Assembly (NCBI GenBank): GCA_947493175.1 | Contig: CANLQD010000006.1 | Coordinates: 1-64,000 of the forward strand | Reading direction: 5' to 3' | Length of the DNA stretch: 64,000 nucleotides | Source: an uncultured Flavobacteriaceae bacterium | GTDB taxonomy: Bacteria; Bacteroidota; Bacteroidia; Flavobacteriales; Flavobacteriaceae | Part shown: one piece after another, positions 7,839-16,762 of the stretch | Layout: every line of letters starts with the position of its first letter | How positions within the stretch are numbered: the stretch's first letter is position 1 | Notes under the pieces: model-generated | The model's database searches: none | What the model saw: only the letters and a program-made list of their open reading frames with translations | What the model was told of the DNA's origin: nothing | Program-made: the position numbers and the translations under genes

Positions 7839-9803
7839 ATGGTCCCTACCCTAAAAGTCAATAAGTTGACAGTACTTCTTGTTGTTTTTTCGTTTCTCTT
7901 TTCCTGCAGCAAGGATACTGACCTATTAGATGACTACTCTGCTACAGAAAATGTTGACATTCTAGACGGTCGCAACTTTATTAAAGATGATATTTATAGT
8001 ACCGACGGTAATAGTAGTATTGTGTTAGATGTACTATCCAATGATTCCTTCCCGGATATTGACAAAGTTCGAATTGTCAGAATTTCAAATCCTTCTCTAG
8101 GTATTGTTGAAATTGTGGATGATAAGACCATTGTTTATACACCTGTCGGCGTCAATAACGAATCTTCCAATAATACGGAAAGCAACGAAACCACCGAGGA
8201 GCCGAATGATACCACCGACACTTCCGAAGAAAATACTTCCGATTCAGGAAATACACAAACGAACGAGGAAAGCACCGAGAATACCGAACAGACAAATGAG
8301 GAAGGACAGGCCGATACTACCGAAGCGACCACCGATACCTTTAGCTATACGGCAGAGGCCACCAATGAAGACGGAAACACCACCACGGAAGAGGGTTCAG
8401 TAACAGTGGAATATAGCCAAGAGGGAACCACTTCAGAACAAGAAACTACCGAAGAGGAAGACACGGCAGACCAACCAAATCCGAATATTGCTGAAAATGC
8501 CAGATATGTAACCGTCAATGGTCGTAGCAGTAATGATGGTCTAACGGAAAACACCTCTTGGAGTATTGAACATGCTTTTAATGTCGCTAGAGCAGGACAA
8601 ACGATTTATATTAAAGCCGGTAATTACGGGAACAAAGAATTGATAATGTACCAAGGTGGAACTTCTGGGAATCCGATCCGGTTTATCGGCTACCAAAATT
8701 ATCCAGAAGATATTCAAACAGATAATAGTTCTACTTTTAACTATGGAGACCAAATCGATTCGTCTAAGATGCCCTTGTTTGCTGGAACAATAAACAATTC
8801 AAGAGGTTCCGGTACTTCGATGAGATTGACTGGAGATAATGTTACCTTTTCCAATCTTCAATTTACCGGTTATTCATATGTGATTTCTGGAGACGCCGAC
8901 AATGTTACACTTAAGAATATTGTAACTTCAAGAACCGGTGATTTTAGACCAGGAACACAAGGATATTCAAACTATGACGGTTTTGCTATTAGATTCAAGG
9001 GAAATAATGTCAAGATTTTAGATAGTTTTATCCTTAATGCAGGTGCAGAAGGTGTTGCTTTGTTAGATTGTGATAACTGTGAGGTCAGGAATACCGAAGT
9101 TGCATCCGATAATGATACGAATCCGACAGACTACTATATTATACTAACGGGAGGCACCCAAAATTCTCTTATTACCAATTGCGTGGTGCGCCGTAAAACA
9201 GGGTTATCGCACTTTGGACATGGGATTATAGGAAAAGCAGGGGCCTCTTATAATACTATTAGCAATTGTACCGCTATAAATACCAATATAGAAATGTCAT
9301 TTAGTGATGTACACCATAACACCATAAGCAATTGTGTAGTGCGAGGAACCTTCGCCCAAAACGGAGATGTTGCCGGTTCTTTGGATGTAGCCAATGGCGC
9401 ACACCACAATACCTTTGAAAATATCTATGTTGAAGGGGTATGGGGGGCTGTTCAGTTTAGAGATTGGGATGAAGCGATTCCTAGTGATCAAAGAGACGCT
9501 GGCAACAATAATCTATATAAGAACATTTCAGTTGTCAATAGCTTTTATGGCATACTCTTCAGTGAGTTTCAGAAAAATGAGAGTCCGGCCACCAACAATG
9601 TATTTGATGGGTGTACTTTTGATAATCTACATCGTTTAATTCAGGTAAATCGACCCAATTCCGGTACTAAAATCACCAACTCGACCATAAGAAATGTCAC
9701 TGAGTTTTGGCAAACATCCCCTGGTTTTGGGTATCAATTGAACTCAAACACTCTTTTTGAAGGAAATACTTGGCAAAACAACAGTTTTGCACAACCAAAC
9801 TAA
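7839..9803 (+). CDS. Lipoprotein with right-handed parallel beta-helix (pectate-lyase-like fold)
   Basis: A lipoprotein signal peptide ends in FSFLFSC, with C23 as the lipidated cysteine. Residues about 50-105 (VLDVLSNDS ... IVYTPVG) and about 165-192 (DTFSYTAEATNEDGN ... GSVTVEY) look like the two halves of a cadherin-like/VCBS domain, split by roughly 60 residues of low-complexity E/T/N/S sequence. From about residue 225 (ARYVTVNGRSSNDG, then GQTIYIKAGNYG) a beta-helix begins. It shows repeated N-x-x-I/V-x-N-C turns (VTLKNIV, NCEVRNTEV, NSLITNCVV, NTISNC), as in polysaccharide lyases, epimerases and DUF1565 proteins. A role in cutting, trimming or epimerising an acidic polysaccharide is plausible from its place in the locus but is not proven. 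The catalytic residues are not identifiable by eye. Confidence 0.75.
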   Translation: MVPTLKVNKLTVLLVVFSFLFSCSKDTDLLDDYSATENVDILDGRNFIKDDIYSTDGNSSIVLDVLSNDSFPDIDKVRIVRISNPSLGIVEIVDDKTIVYTPVGVNNESSNNTESNETTEEPNDTTDTSEENTSDSGNTQTNEESTENTEQTNEEGQADTTEATTDTFSYTAEATNEDGNTTTEEGSVTVEYSQEGTTSEQETTEEEDTADQPNPNIAENARYVTVNGRSSNDGLTENTSWSIEHAFNVARAGQTIYIKAGNYGNKELIMYQGGTSGNPIRFIGYQNYPEDIQTDNSSTFNYGDQIDSSKMPLFAGTINNSRGSGTSMRLTGDNVTFSNLQFTGYSYVISGDADNVTLKNIVTSRTGDFRPGTQGYSNYDGFAIRFKGNNVKILDSFILNAGAEGVALLDCDNCEVRNTEVASDNDTNPTDYYIILTGGTQNSLITNCVVRRKTGLSHFGHGIIGKAGASYNTISNCTAINTNIEMSFSDVHHNTISNCVVRGTFAQNGDVAGSLDVANGAHHNTFENIYVEGVWGAVQFRDWDEAIPSDQRDAGNNNLYKNISVVNSFYGILFSEFQKNESPATNNVFDGCTFDNLHRLIQVNRPNSGTKITNSTIRNVTEFWQTSPGFGYQLNSNTLFEGNTWQNNSFAQPN

Positions 9804-10466
9804 ATTAAGAAGGTTAGGGCCTAGAAGCTTAGAGTTTGTAAATTTAAAATGACCTTATCGGTTCATAAGGCCTAACTTACATCTACAAAAACTTATGTGA
9901 ATGTTTCACATAAGTCACTTAAAAAGTACTACTAGACTTCTTAAAACTCTCATTGAAGTTCACTAAGTTTGGTTTGCTCTGAAATCCATTATTCTAGTGT
10001 AACGTTGCCCAAATGTAGAAGGTTTAAAGAAAGCAATGTTTTCAATTTAAATCGAGTTTCTTTTGAAAGCCTTCGATTGTTTTAAGTACCACAACATAAC
10101 TAATTGGTACATTGGTATATGTAGAAAACCAAACTTTTCCTTTTAGCGAGGATTAAATAACTATGCTAATTTCTTCAATACATTAAACTCAAACATCCGA
10201 TTCGGGTTTATTTCATTTTCAACCAGCATCTTTTTAAATAGAAAGTAGATAAATAATCATAAAGGGCCGGTCTTCTCGCTTCCAAAACATCTTAAAACCG
10301 ATTTAAAAAGCAATTGAACAGATAAACAAACCCATTAATATAAAAAGTGTGATATTTGCACCGCAATAAAATGGATATCTTACTAATTTTATTTAAAAAT
10401 TTTTAGAACGTATATTTTTTGTTCTTAAAAAAGAAATAATAAACAGGAATAATTAATTTTCTATAA
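9804..10466. other. Long AT-rich intergenic region before gmd
   Basis: The 663 bp hold no convincing gene. Near the start are partly palindromic stretches (about 9817-9878) and a perfect hairpin at 9891-9915. Near the end, TGATATTTG at about 10350 resembles a -7 element with one mismatch and could serve gmd. The length is unusual for this locus and could hold a leader RNA, but nothing proves it. Confidence 0.5.
9891..9915. repeat. Perfect inverted repeat, 11-bp arms with 3-nt loop
   Basis: ACTTATGTGAA (9891-9901) pairs exactly with 9905-9915. A-rich sequence precedes it and no T run follows, so it is a weak terminator for the + strand. It may be a terminator-like hairpin for the beta-helix gene about 90 bp upstream, or an operator. 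Confidence 0.5.
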
Positions 10467-11582
10467 ATGAGTAAAGTAGCATTGATTACGGGGGTAACCG
10501 GTCAGGATGGAGCCTATCTAAGTGAGTTTTTATTAAAAAAAGGATATACTGTACACGGCCTTAAAAGGCGATCGTCTCTTTTCAATACAGATCGTATCGA
10601 TCACTTGTACCAAGATCCACATGAAGAGCATCGAAATTTTGTACTTCACTATGGGGATATGACCGACAGTACCAATTTGATTAGACTAATTCAGGAGATT
10701 CAGCCCGATGAAATCTATAATTTGGCGGCTATGAGCCACGTACACGTATCTTTCGAGGTACCCGAATACACAGCAAATGCCGACGGTATTGGAACACTTC
10801 GTATCCTCGATGCTGTACGCTTATTAGGCCTGGGCAAGAAAACTAGAATTTATCAGGCTTCCACTTCTGAACTTTATGGTAAAGTGCAAGAAGTTCCTCA
10901 AAGCGAAACCACTCCCTTCTATCCTAGAAGTCCGTATGCGGTAGCCAAAATGTATGCTTATTGGATAACCGTCAATTATAGGGAAGCTTATGGAATCTAC
11001 GCTTGTAACGGCATTCTTTTCAACCATGAATCGCCTATAAGAGGAGAGACTTTTGTAACAAGGAAAATCACACGAGCCACGTCGCGCATCGCATTGGGAT
11101 TGCAAGATAAGTTTTACTTAGGAAATTTAGATGCACAAAGAGACTGGGGCCATGCAAAGGATTATGTTCGCATGATGTGGATGATATTGCAGGCGGAAGA
11201 ACCTGAAGATTGGGTCATAGCTACCGGAAAGACCACTCCAGTGAGGGAGTTTGTTCGCATGAGCTTCGGCGAAGTAGGTATTGAGCTAGAGTTCAAAGGA
11301 GAAGGCGTTGATGAAAAAGCCTATGTCAAAGCATGCAACAACCCGGACTATCAGTTAGAAATTGGCAAGGAGGTATTGTCAGTAGACCCGAAATACTTTA
11401 GACCTACCGAGGTAGACCTATTAATTGGGGATCCTACCAAAGCCCAAGAAAAATTAGGTTGGAAATGCGAGTATGAATTGGGCGATTTGGTAAAGGACAT
11501 GATGCAGAGCGATATTAAATTGATGCAAAAAGACCAATATTTAAGAAACGGTGGGTACAAAACCTTAAATTATTTTGAATAA
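10467..11582 (+). CDS. gmd: GDP-mannose 4,6-dehydratase
   Basis: This enzyme converts GDP-D-mannose to GDP-4-keto-6-deoxy-D-mannose, the first step to GDP-L-fucose. Visible motifs are ITGVTGQDGAYLSEFLLKKG at the N terminus, LHYGDMTDSTNL, the active-site region QASTSELYGKVQEVPQSE and SPYAVAKMYAYW (the Y/K pair). NHESPIRGETFVTRKITRA is a hallmark of Gmd. The length of 371 residues is normal. The next gene is the GDP-fucose synthase, 68 bp downstream, forming the standard pair. The 663-bp upstream gap suggests its own promoter. Confidence 0.95.
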   Translation: MSKVALITGVTGQDGAYLSEFLLKKGYTVHGLKRRSSLFNTDRIDHLYQDPHEEHRNFVLHYGDMTDSTNLIRLIQEIQPDEIYNLAAMSHVHVSFEVPEYTANADGIGTLRILDAVRLLGLGKKTRIYQASTSELYGKVQEVPQSETTPFYPRSPYAVAKMYAYWITVNYREAYGIYACNGILFNHESPIRGETFVTRKITRATSRIALGLQDKFYLGNLDAQRDWGHAKDYVRMMWMILQAEEPEDWVIATGKTTPVREFVRMSFGEVGIELEFKGEGVDEKAYVKACNNPDYQLEIGKEVLSVDPKYFRPTEVDLLIGDPTKAQEKLGWKCEYELGDLVKDMMQSDIKLMQKDQYLRNGGYKTLNYFE

Positions 11583-11650
11583 TGAGAAATGCTGCTAAGC
11601 ATTCGAGAAGATAATTGAAAGATTTTCCTATCGTTTTATACTAAGTTTTG

Positions 11651-12733
11651 ATGGAAAAAAAAGCTAAAATTTATATTGCGGGCCACAGAGGTCTCGTTGG
11701 CAGTGCCGTATTAAAAAACCTGAAAGGCAAGGGTTATGAAAATTTTATCCTAAAAACGCATGCTGAACTCGATTTAACCGATTCGGCAGCGGTCAAAGCA
11801 TTTTTTGAACAGGAAAAACCGGAGTATGTTTTTTTGGCAGCTGCCAAAGTAGGAGGCATCGTAGCAAATAACACTTACAGAGCAGATTTTATTTATGCCA
11901 ATTTGATGATACAGAACAACGTTATTCATCAAAGTTATCTCAATGGGGTGAAAAAGCTCCTTTTTCTTGGTAGCACTTGTATTTATCCAAAAAATTGTCC
12001 TCAACCAATGAAAGAGGAATATTTGCTTACAGATGAACTCGAGTATACGAATGAGCCTTATGCTATTGCCAAGATTGCCGGAATAAAGACCTGCGAAAGC
12101 TATAACCTACAATATGGAACTAACTTTATTTCGGTAATGCCAACTAATTTATACGGTCCCAATGATAATTTTGATTTAGAGAAGTCACACGTTCTACCTG
12201 CCCTCATAAGAAAAATACATTTAGGGAAGGCGCTGGAGCAGGGCAACTGGGATATGGTAAGAAAAGATTTAAACAACTTGCCCATAGAAGGAGTCAATGG
12301 AGGTGCAGATGAACTTAGCATACTTCAAATACTCGGAAAGTATGGTATTAGCATAACCAAGAATCAGAAAGTATCTGTGGAGATCTGGGGAAGTGGTCGG
12401 CCCATGAGAGAATTTCTTTGGTCCGAAGATATGGCAGATGCCTGCGTTTTTTTAATGGAACAACGCGATTTTAAAGATACCTACCACACCACATCTGAAA
12501 TCAGAAACACCCACATTAATATAGGTACAGGAGTGGACATTTCAATTGCTGATCTAGCACAGTTGATCAAAAATAAAATTGGTTTTGAGGGAGAATTTCT
12601 TTTCAATACCGATAAACCCGACGGAACTATGAAGAAACTGACCGATGTATCTAAGTTAAATGGGTTGGGTTGGCAGCATAGTATGAAACTTGAAGATGGT
12701 ATCGACGTTATGTATAAGTGGTATTTGAGTTAA
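11651..12733 (+). CDS. fcl: GDP-L-fucose synthase
   Basis: This bifunctional 3,5-epimerase/4-reductase turns the Gmd product into GDP-L-fucose. Motifs are AGHRGLVGSAVLKNL at the N terminus, the FLAAAKVGGI segment, FLGSTCIYPKNCPQPMKEE and the catalytic Y/K in EPYAIAKIAGIK. The 360 residues include an insertion of about 45 residues (roughly 190-240) relative to the short enterobacterial enzyme; I recall similar insertions in Bacteroidota homologues. ATG 11651 is preferred over the TTG immediately before it. With gmd it provides GDP-fucose, which fits the fucosyltransferase-like gene at 16763. Confidence 0.93.
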   Translation: MEKKAKIYIAGHRGLVGSAVLKNLKGKGYENFILKTHAELDLTDSAAVKAFFEQEKPEYVFLAAAKVGGIVANNTYRADFIYANLMIQNNVIHQSYLNGVKKLLFLGSTCIYPKNCPQPMKEEYLLTDELEYTNEPYAIAKIAGIKTCESYNLQYGTNFISVMPTNLYGPNDNFDLEKSHVLPALIRKIHLGKALEQGNWDMVRKDLNNLPIEGVNGGADELSILQILGKYGISITKNQKVSVEIWGSGRPMREFLWSEDMADACVFLMEQRDFKDTYHTTSEIRNTHINIGTGVDISIADLAQLIKNKIGFEGEFLFNTDKPDGTMKKLTDVSKLNGLGWQHSMKLEDGIDVMYKWYLS

Positions 12734-13129
12734 CCTCTTTTCTAGAGAGGTTGATTCAACCCTAGAAAGCCAAGTGTTTGAACATCTTGAATACTAAAGC
12801 TGTCATCTTTCAATAAGTACCTTTAGTCTTTAAAATATAACGATTGAAGGTATTCAAATGTCAAAAAGATTGGAACAATCCTAATCATATTGGATAACTG
12901 TTGAATAAAAAATACACATATAAGGCATTCCTTTTTCACCTTGTTCATAAATCGAAAAATATCACTGTCGTATCTCACTCATTAAGATTGTAAACTAAAC
13001 CTCTCGGATAGATTTTTTGATAATTCTTTGAAACTATCAGAAGTAAATCGTTTTGGAGTACAAGTGCTTCCTTATATTTGGTTAAGTAGGTACGCCACAA
13101 ACATGTTTTGAGACTACTATAAAAAGCGT
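12734..13129. other. Intergenic region between fcl and the flippase gene
   Basis: The 396 bp contain a short hairpin overlapping the fcl stop codon (12732-12738 with 12746-12752, no T run) and a good promoter candidate at its right end (13052-13080). No further gene is seen. Confidence 0.5.
13052..13080 (+). promoter_or_regulatory. Bacteroidota-type promoter for the flippase gene
   Basis: TTTG at 13052-13055 and an exact TAnnTTTG element (TATATTTG, 13073-13080) are 17 bp apart. The predicted transcript starts near 13087, about 40 bp before the ATG at 13130. This would begin a separate unit for the polymer assembly genes. Confidence 0.55.
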
Positions 13130-14578
13130 ATGAACCTTGGAAACAACATGCTTAAAGGAGCTGTTTGGAGTTTTATTGAGCGAATAGGAATTCAGGCTGT
13201 TTCATTCGTATTGGGGTTGGTACTCGCGAGACTTTTAACTCCAGAGGAATACGGTGTCGTGGGGCTTTTGATTGTCTTTGTAACTATCTCACAAGTGTTT
13301 ATTGATAGTGGTTTTGCCAAAGCACTGATTCATAAGCAAGACCGGACTGGTTCGGATGTTACGACCGTATTCTCTTTCAATATCATCATTTCGGTTCTAT
13401 GTTATGCCATACTCTTTTTTAGTGCCCCTTTCATAAGTACATTTTACAAATTACCTGAGTTAACCTCTCTTCTCCGTGTTTTAGCGATATCGCTCATTTT
13501 TAATGCGCTATTTACAATTCACACTACCCTGCTTACCATTGATATGAATTTTAAGACCCTGGCCAAGGTCAACTTTATTGCAACATTGGCCAGCGGGCTT
13601 ACCGCGATCTATTTTGCTTATGTTGGGTATGGTGCATGGGCTTTGGTTTTCCAGACCGTAAGTCGTTCAATGATAACCGCACTTTTAATGTGGTTGATGG
13701 TAAAATGGAAAAGAGTTGGGGTTTTTTCCATGACTTCTTTTAAAGAGCTTTTTTCTTACGGTTCCAAACTCTTGGTATCATCGCTTTTGGCGACCATCTT
13801 GAGCAATATCAATTCTTTGCTAATTGCAAAATATATCGGCGCCAAAGACTTGGGTAATTATTCCAGAGGTATTCAATTTTCCGATATCGTCTACAGTATT
13901 TTCAGCTCCGTGATGAATAGCGTGCTTCTTCCCGGATTGTCTACTATACAAGAACAACTAGAACTTCTCGTAAAACATACGAGAGTTATCATGAAAACTA
14001 CCGCTGTTATCGTAGTGCCTGTTTTCGTAGGTCTAAGCCTATTGTCCGACCCCCTGATACTAGTTCTATTAACCGATAAATGGGCAATGGCCATACCTGT
14101 CATGCAAGTTTTTTGTATCTCGCGTTTGATAACTGTATTTTCAGGAGTAAACATTAATTTGTTGTATGTAATAGGAAGAACAGATTTAGTGCTCAAACAG
14201 CAATACATTAGCATTTCGGTCAGACTTGTATTATTGCTTAGTGCACTACCTTACGGAATCGTTGCAATTGCATGGGCGGAACTAACAGCAACAAGCATTC
14301 ATTTTTTCATCAACAGTTACTTTCCGGGCAAGCTTATTGGATATGGGGCCATAAAACAACTTAAAGACCTAGCTCCTGTTTTGTTGGCTGCAATAATCAT
14401 GTGTGTTTTCAGTTATTATATGATGGTTGTAATTGACAATAACCTGATCGAGTTAATTGTAATACCTTTACTTTCTGCTGTGGTATATTTGACGCTGATC
14501 CGGGTTTTTAAGGTATCGGAATTAAAAGAATTGGTTGAAAGATTAAGGCTATTCTGGAAAGAAAGAAAAGAAAATTAG
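13130..14578 (+). CDS. Wzx-like polysaccharide flippase (MATE/MVF-related exporter)
   Basis: The protein is very hydrophobic, with about 12-14 predicted membrane segments across 482 residues. Its N terminus (LKGAVWSFIERIGIQAVSFV, then LARLLTPEEYGVVGL) is typical of the WzxC/polysaccharide-synthase-3 branch of lipid-linked oligosaccharide translocases. The predicted role is to move undecaprenyl-diphosphate-linked repeat units across the inner membrane. A Wzy-like polymerase is encoded at 17848 and an initiating transferase at 29744, so a Wzx/Wzy-dependent pathway is likely. The substrate cannot be read from sequence. Confidence 0.85.
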   Translation: MNLGNNMLKGAVWSFIERIGIQAVSFVLGLVLARLLTPEEYGVVGLLIVFVTISQVFIDSGFAKALIHKQDRTGSDVTTVFSFNIIISVLCYAILFFSAPFISTFYKLPELTSLLRVLAISLIFNALFTIHTTLLTIDMNFKTLAKVNFIATLASGLTAIYFAYVGYGAWALVFQTVSRSMITALLMWLMVKWKRVGVFSMTSFKELFSYGSKLLVSSLLATILSNINSLLIAKYIGAKDLGNYSRGIQFSDIVYSIFSSVMNSVLLPGLSTIQEQLELLVKHTRVIMKTTAVIVVPVFVGLSLLSDPLILVLLTDKWAMAIPVMQVFCISRLITVFSGVNINLLYVIGRTDLVLKQQYISISVRLVLLLSALPYGIVAIAWAELTATSIHFFINSYFPGKLIGYGAIKQLKDLAPVLLAAIIMCVFSYYMMVVIDNNLIELIVIPLLSAVVYLTLIRVFKVSELKELVERLRLFWKERKEN

Positions 14579-14889
14579 ACGTGGCGAGACAGATTGCGAA
14601 CAATCGGTTTCTGTTACAATACTTAAATCGAATCATTAAAGGGGTTCAAGTTGCGATTCAACGACTATAGTAATTTTAAGATTCGTTTGTAATCAATGCT
14701 TTCAGACTTTTTTGGAAGCTTGAAAAAATAACAAAAACAAGCAAGTGTGATTTTGAACTTTTTTTTGAATATTTTGATAGCTCCAAACTCGCAGGAAGTC
14801 ACTTTTAACCGTAATCTGATAGAGATCAACAAATAATAACCAGTGTGGTTGATAATAAAGTTTAAAAAAGTGTTGTTAAATCAGGCTAG
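14579..14889. other. Intergenic region after the flippase gene
   Basis: These 311 AT-rich bp carry no gene and no clear terminator or full promoter consensus that I could find. Confidence 0.45.
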
Positions 14890-15606
14890 ATGAAGAAAAC
14901 AAGTCGCATTAAAAATTTCATTACGTCAGTACCTGCACTAACTTCCATAAGTTTAAAATTATACTTGATTTACTTAAAAGTAACAAGAAAGGATTTACTA
15001 TTTGGAACTAACATCAAAGTAGGTCTTTCTTCCACCATGGAAGGTAGAAATCACATAGGATCTAATAGCATCTTTATAGGGTCTGAAATTGGCTATGCCT
15101 CATATATTTCCGAGAATTCTTTCTTTCAAGATACCAAAATCGGCAAATACTGTTCCATAGGACCAAATGTCAATTGTATTTTTGGAAAACATCCTGCCAA
15201 TACTTTTGTATCTACCCATCCAGCTTTCTTTTCAGTTAGAAAGCAGGTTGGATTCTCTTATGTGACGGAGCAATATTTTGATGAATTCGCAGAGAAAAAG
15301 CAGGGATTCGCTATCACTATCGGAAATGATGTTTGGATTGGTGCCAATGTATCCATTATGGATGGAGTTACCATAGGAGACGGTGCAATCGTTGCTGCCA
15401 ATACATTGGTAAATAAAGACGTACAACCTTATACTATAGTAGGTGGGGTGCCTGCCAAAAACATCAGGCTTCGATTTAAAGAATCTGAGATACAATTTTT
15501 ATTGAAATTTAAATGGTGGGAAAAAAAAGAGTCTTGGATCAGTAAGAACGTTTCCAAGTTTCGAAACGTAGAGGACTTTATAAATTGTTTTGAAAATGAT
15601 AGATAG
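14890..15606 (+). CDS. Left-handed beta-helix O-acetyltransferase (CatB/xenobiotic type)
   Basis: Hexapeptide repeats are visible across residues about 50-205, including GSNSIFIGSEIG, KIGKYCSIGPNV and ITIGNDVWIGANVSIMDG with VTIGDGAIVAANTLVN. The segment FGKHPANTFVSTHPAF carries the histidines expected in the CatB/VatD branch of trimeric acetyltransferases. The end VGGVPAKNIRLRF is the usual exit of the helix. The enzyme probably transfers an acetyl group from acetyl-CoA to a sugar of the repeat unit in the cytoplasm. It overlaps the next glycosyltransferase gene by 17 bp, implying co-transcription. Confidence 0.85.
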   Translation: MKKTSRIKNFITSVPALTSISLKLYLIYLKVTRKDLLFGTNIKVGLSSTMEGRNHIGSNSIFIGSEIGYASYISENSFFQDTKIGKYCSIGPNVNCIFGKHPANTFVSTHPAFFSVRKQVGFSYVTEQYFDEFAEKKQGFAITIGNDVWIGANVSIMDGVTIGDGAIVAANTLVNKDVQPYTIVGGVPAKNIRLRFKESEIQFLLKFKWWEKKESWISKNVSKFRNVEDFINCFENDR

Positions 15607-16750
15607 TGTGCCTATAGTGGTAGTTGCCTATAACAGACCTAAATCTTTAGCAACGGTACTAAAATCTCTGAGGAACGCAAATTACGAATCCCATTCGGTT
15701 CCATTAATCATAAGTATCGATAAGGGTACTAATAATGATGACGTGGTCAAGGTGGCTAATGATTTCCAATGGCCTTTTGGCCCCAAAGAAGTACTTGAGT
15801 ATGCTGAAAATATGGGACTTAGAAAGCACATCATTAAGTGTGCCTCACTTTCTCAAAAATTTGGAAATGTAATCATCCTTGAAGATGATCTTTACGTTGC
15901 CCAAAATTTCTACACTTTTGCCATTCAGGCCTTGGAATTTTCTAAAGACAAAGACTATATTGGAGGTATTTCACTCTATAACCATCAACAGAATGTTCAT
16001 AAGGGTATTAACTTTTTGCCCATTGAAGATGGTTTTGACAATTGGTATTTCCAGTTTGCTTCTTCTTGGGGCCAAGCCTGGACCAAACTACAGTTTCAAG
16101 ACTTTCTACTATGGTATGAAGAAAATAGGGAAATAGCATCAGGTACGGATATACCGAATTATGTTCGGTCATGGTCGTCAAAATCTTGGCTTAAATATTA
16201 CATAACCTACCTTGTTGAAAAGGATAAGTATTTTCTTTATCCCAAAACATCTTTTTCTACTAATTTCAGTGACGCCGGAACACATGTAAGTTCAGGGAGC
16301 ACAGGGTATCAGGTGCCCTTATACCAAGGCTTACCTAAAACATTTAGTTTTAGCGGAATCGAGGAATCAAGAAGTGTTTACGATTCGTTTTTCGAGAACA
16401 AAAAGCTTTACAGGTATTTGGATCTTCCCAAAAATAGCATTTGTATTGACCTTGCTGGATATAGACACACCTATTCAAAACAGTATGTGTTAAGCCCTAA
16501 AATACTAAACTTCAAGATTATAAAGTCCTTTCAAAGGTCACTCCGACCCATTGAAAGTAATATTATGGAAGATATGTCAGGGGATGATATTTTCCTTTAC
16601 GACACCACTTGTCGTGAAGTCAATAGGCACAAGATAAACCGAATGGATGAATTAATGTACAATTTCAAGCACGTTACAAGATCGGACGCCATATTTATAG
16701 CCTATCAGAAAATACTAGAGCGGATTAAATTGTTCCTTTCTAAAAAATAG
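15590..16750 (+). CDS. Glycosyltransferase, family 2-like (GT-A fold)
   Basis: The N terminus IVVVAYNRPKSLATVLKSL and the nucleotide/metal-binding segment VIILEDDLYVAQNFY (an EDD form of the DxD motif, near residues 99-102) indicate a GT-A transferase, similar to uncharacterised sugar transferases related to the GNT-I group. A WGQAWTK stretch and a conserved-looking C-terminal half follow; I do not assign these. The length is 386 residues. The gene overlaps the upstream acetyltransferase gene and converges with the fucosyltransferase-like gene 12 bp downstream. Donor and acceptor are unknown. Confidence 0.75.
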   Translation: MKMIDSVPIVVVAYNRPKSLATVLKSLRNANYESHSVPLIISIDKGTNNDDVVKVANDFQWPFGPKEVLEYAENMGLRKHIIKCASLSQKFGNVIILEDDLYVAQNFYTFAIQALEFSKDKDYIGGISLYNHQQNVHKGINFLPIEDGFDNWYFQFASSWGQAWTKLQFQDFLLWYEENREIASGTDIPNYVRSWSSKSWLKYYITYLVEKDKYFLYPKTSFSTNFSDAGTHVSSGSTGYQVPLYQGLPKTFSFSGIEESRSVYDSFFENKKLYRYLDLPKNSICIDLAGYRHTYSKQYVLSPKILNFKIIKSFQRSLRPIESNIMEDMSGDDIFLYDTTCREVNRHKINRMDELMYNFKHVTRSDAIFIAYQKILERIKLFLSKK

Positions 16751-16762
16751 CTTTGATTTACC

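Noticed and set aside
8104..8403. A 99-codon frame rich in proline and arginine inside the beta-helix gene
   Set aside because: It is a shifted reading of the E/T-rich low-complexity segment.
12732..12752. Hairpin overlapping the fcl stop codon as a terminator
   Set aside because: The stem has only 7 bp and no T run follows.
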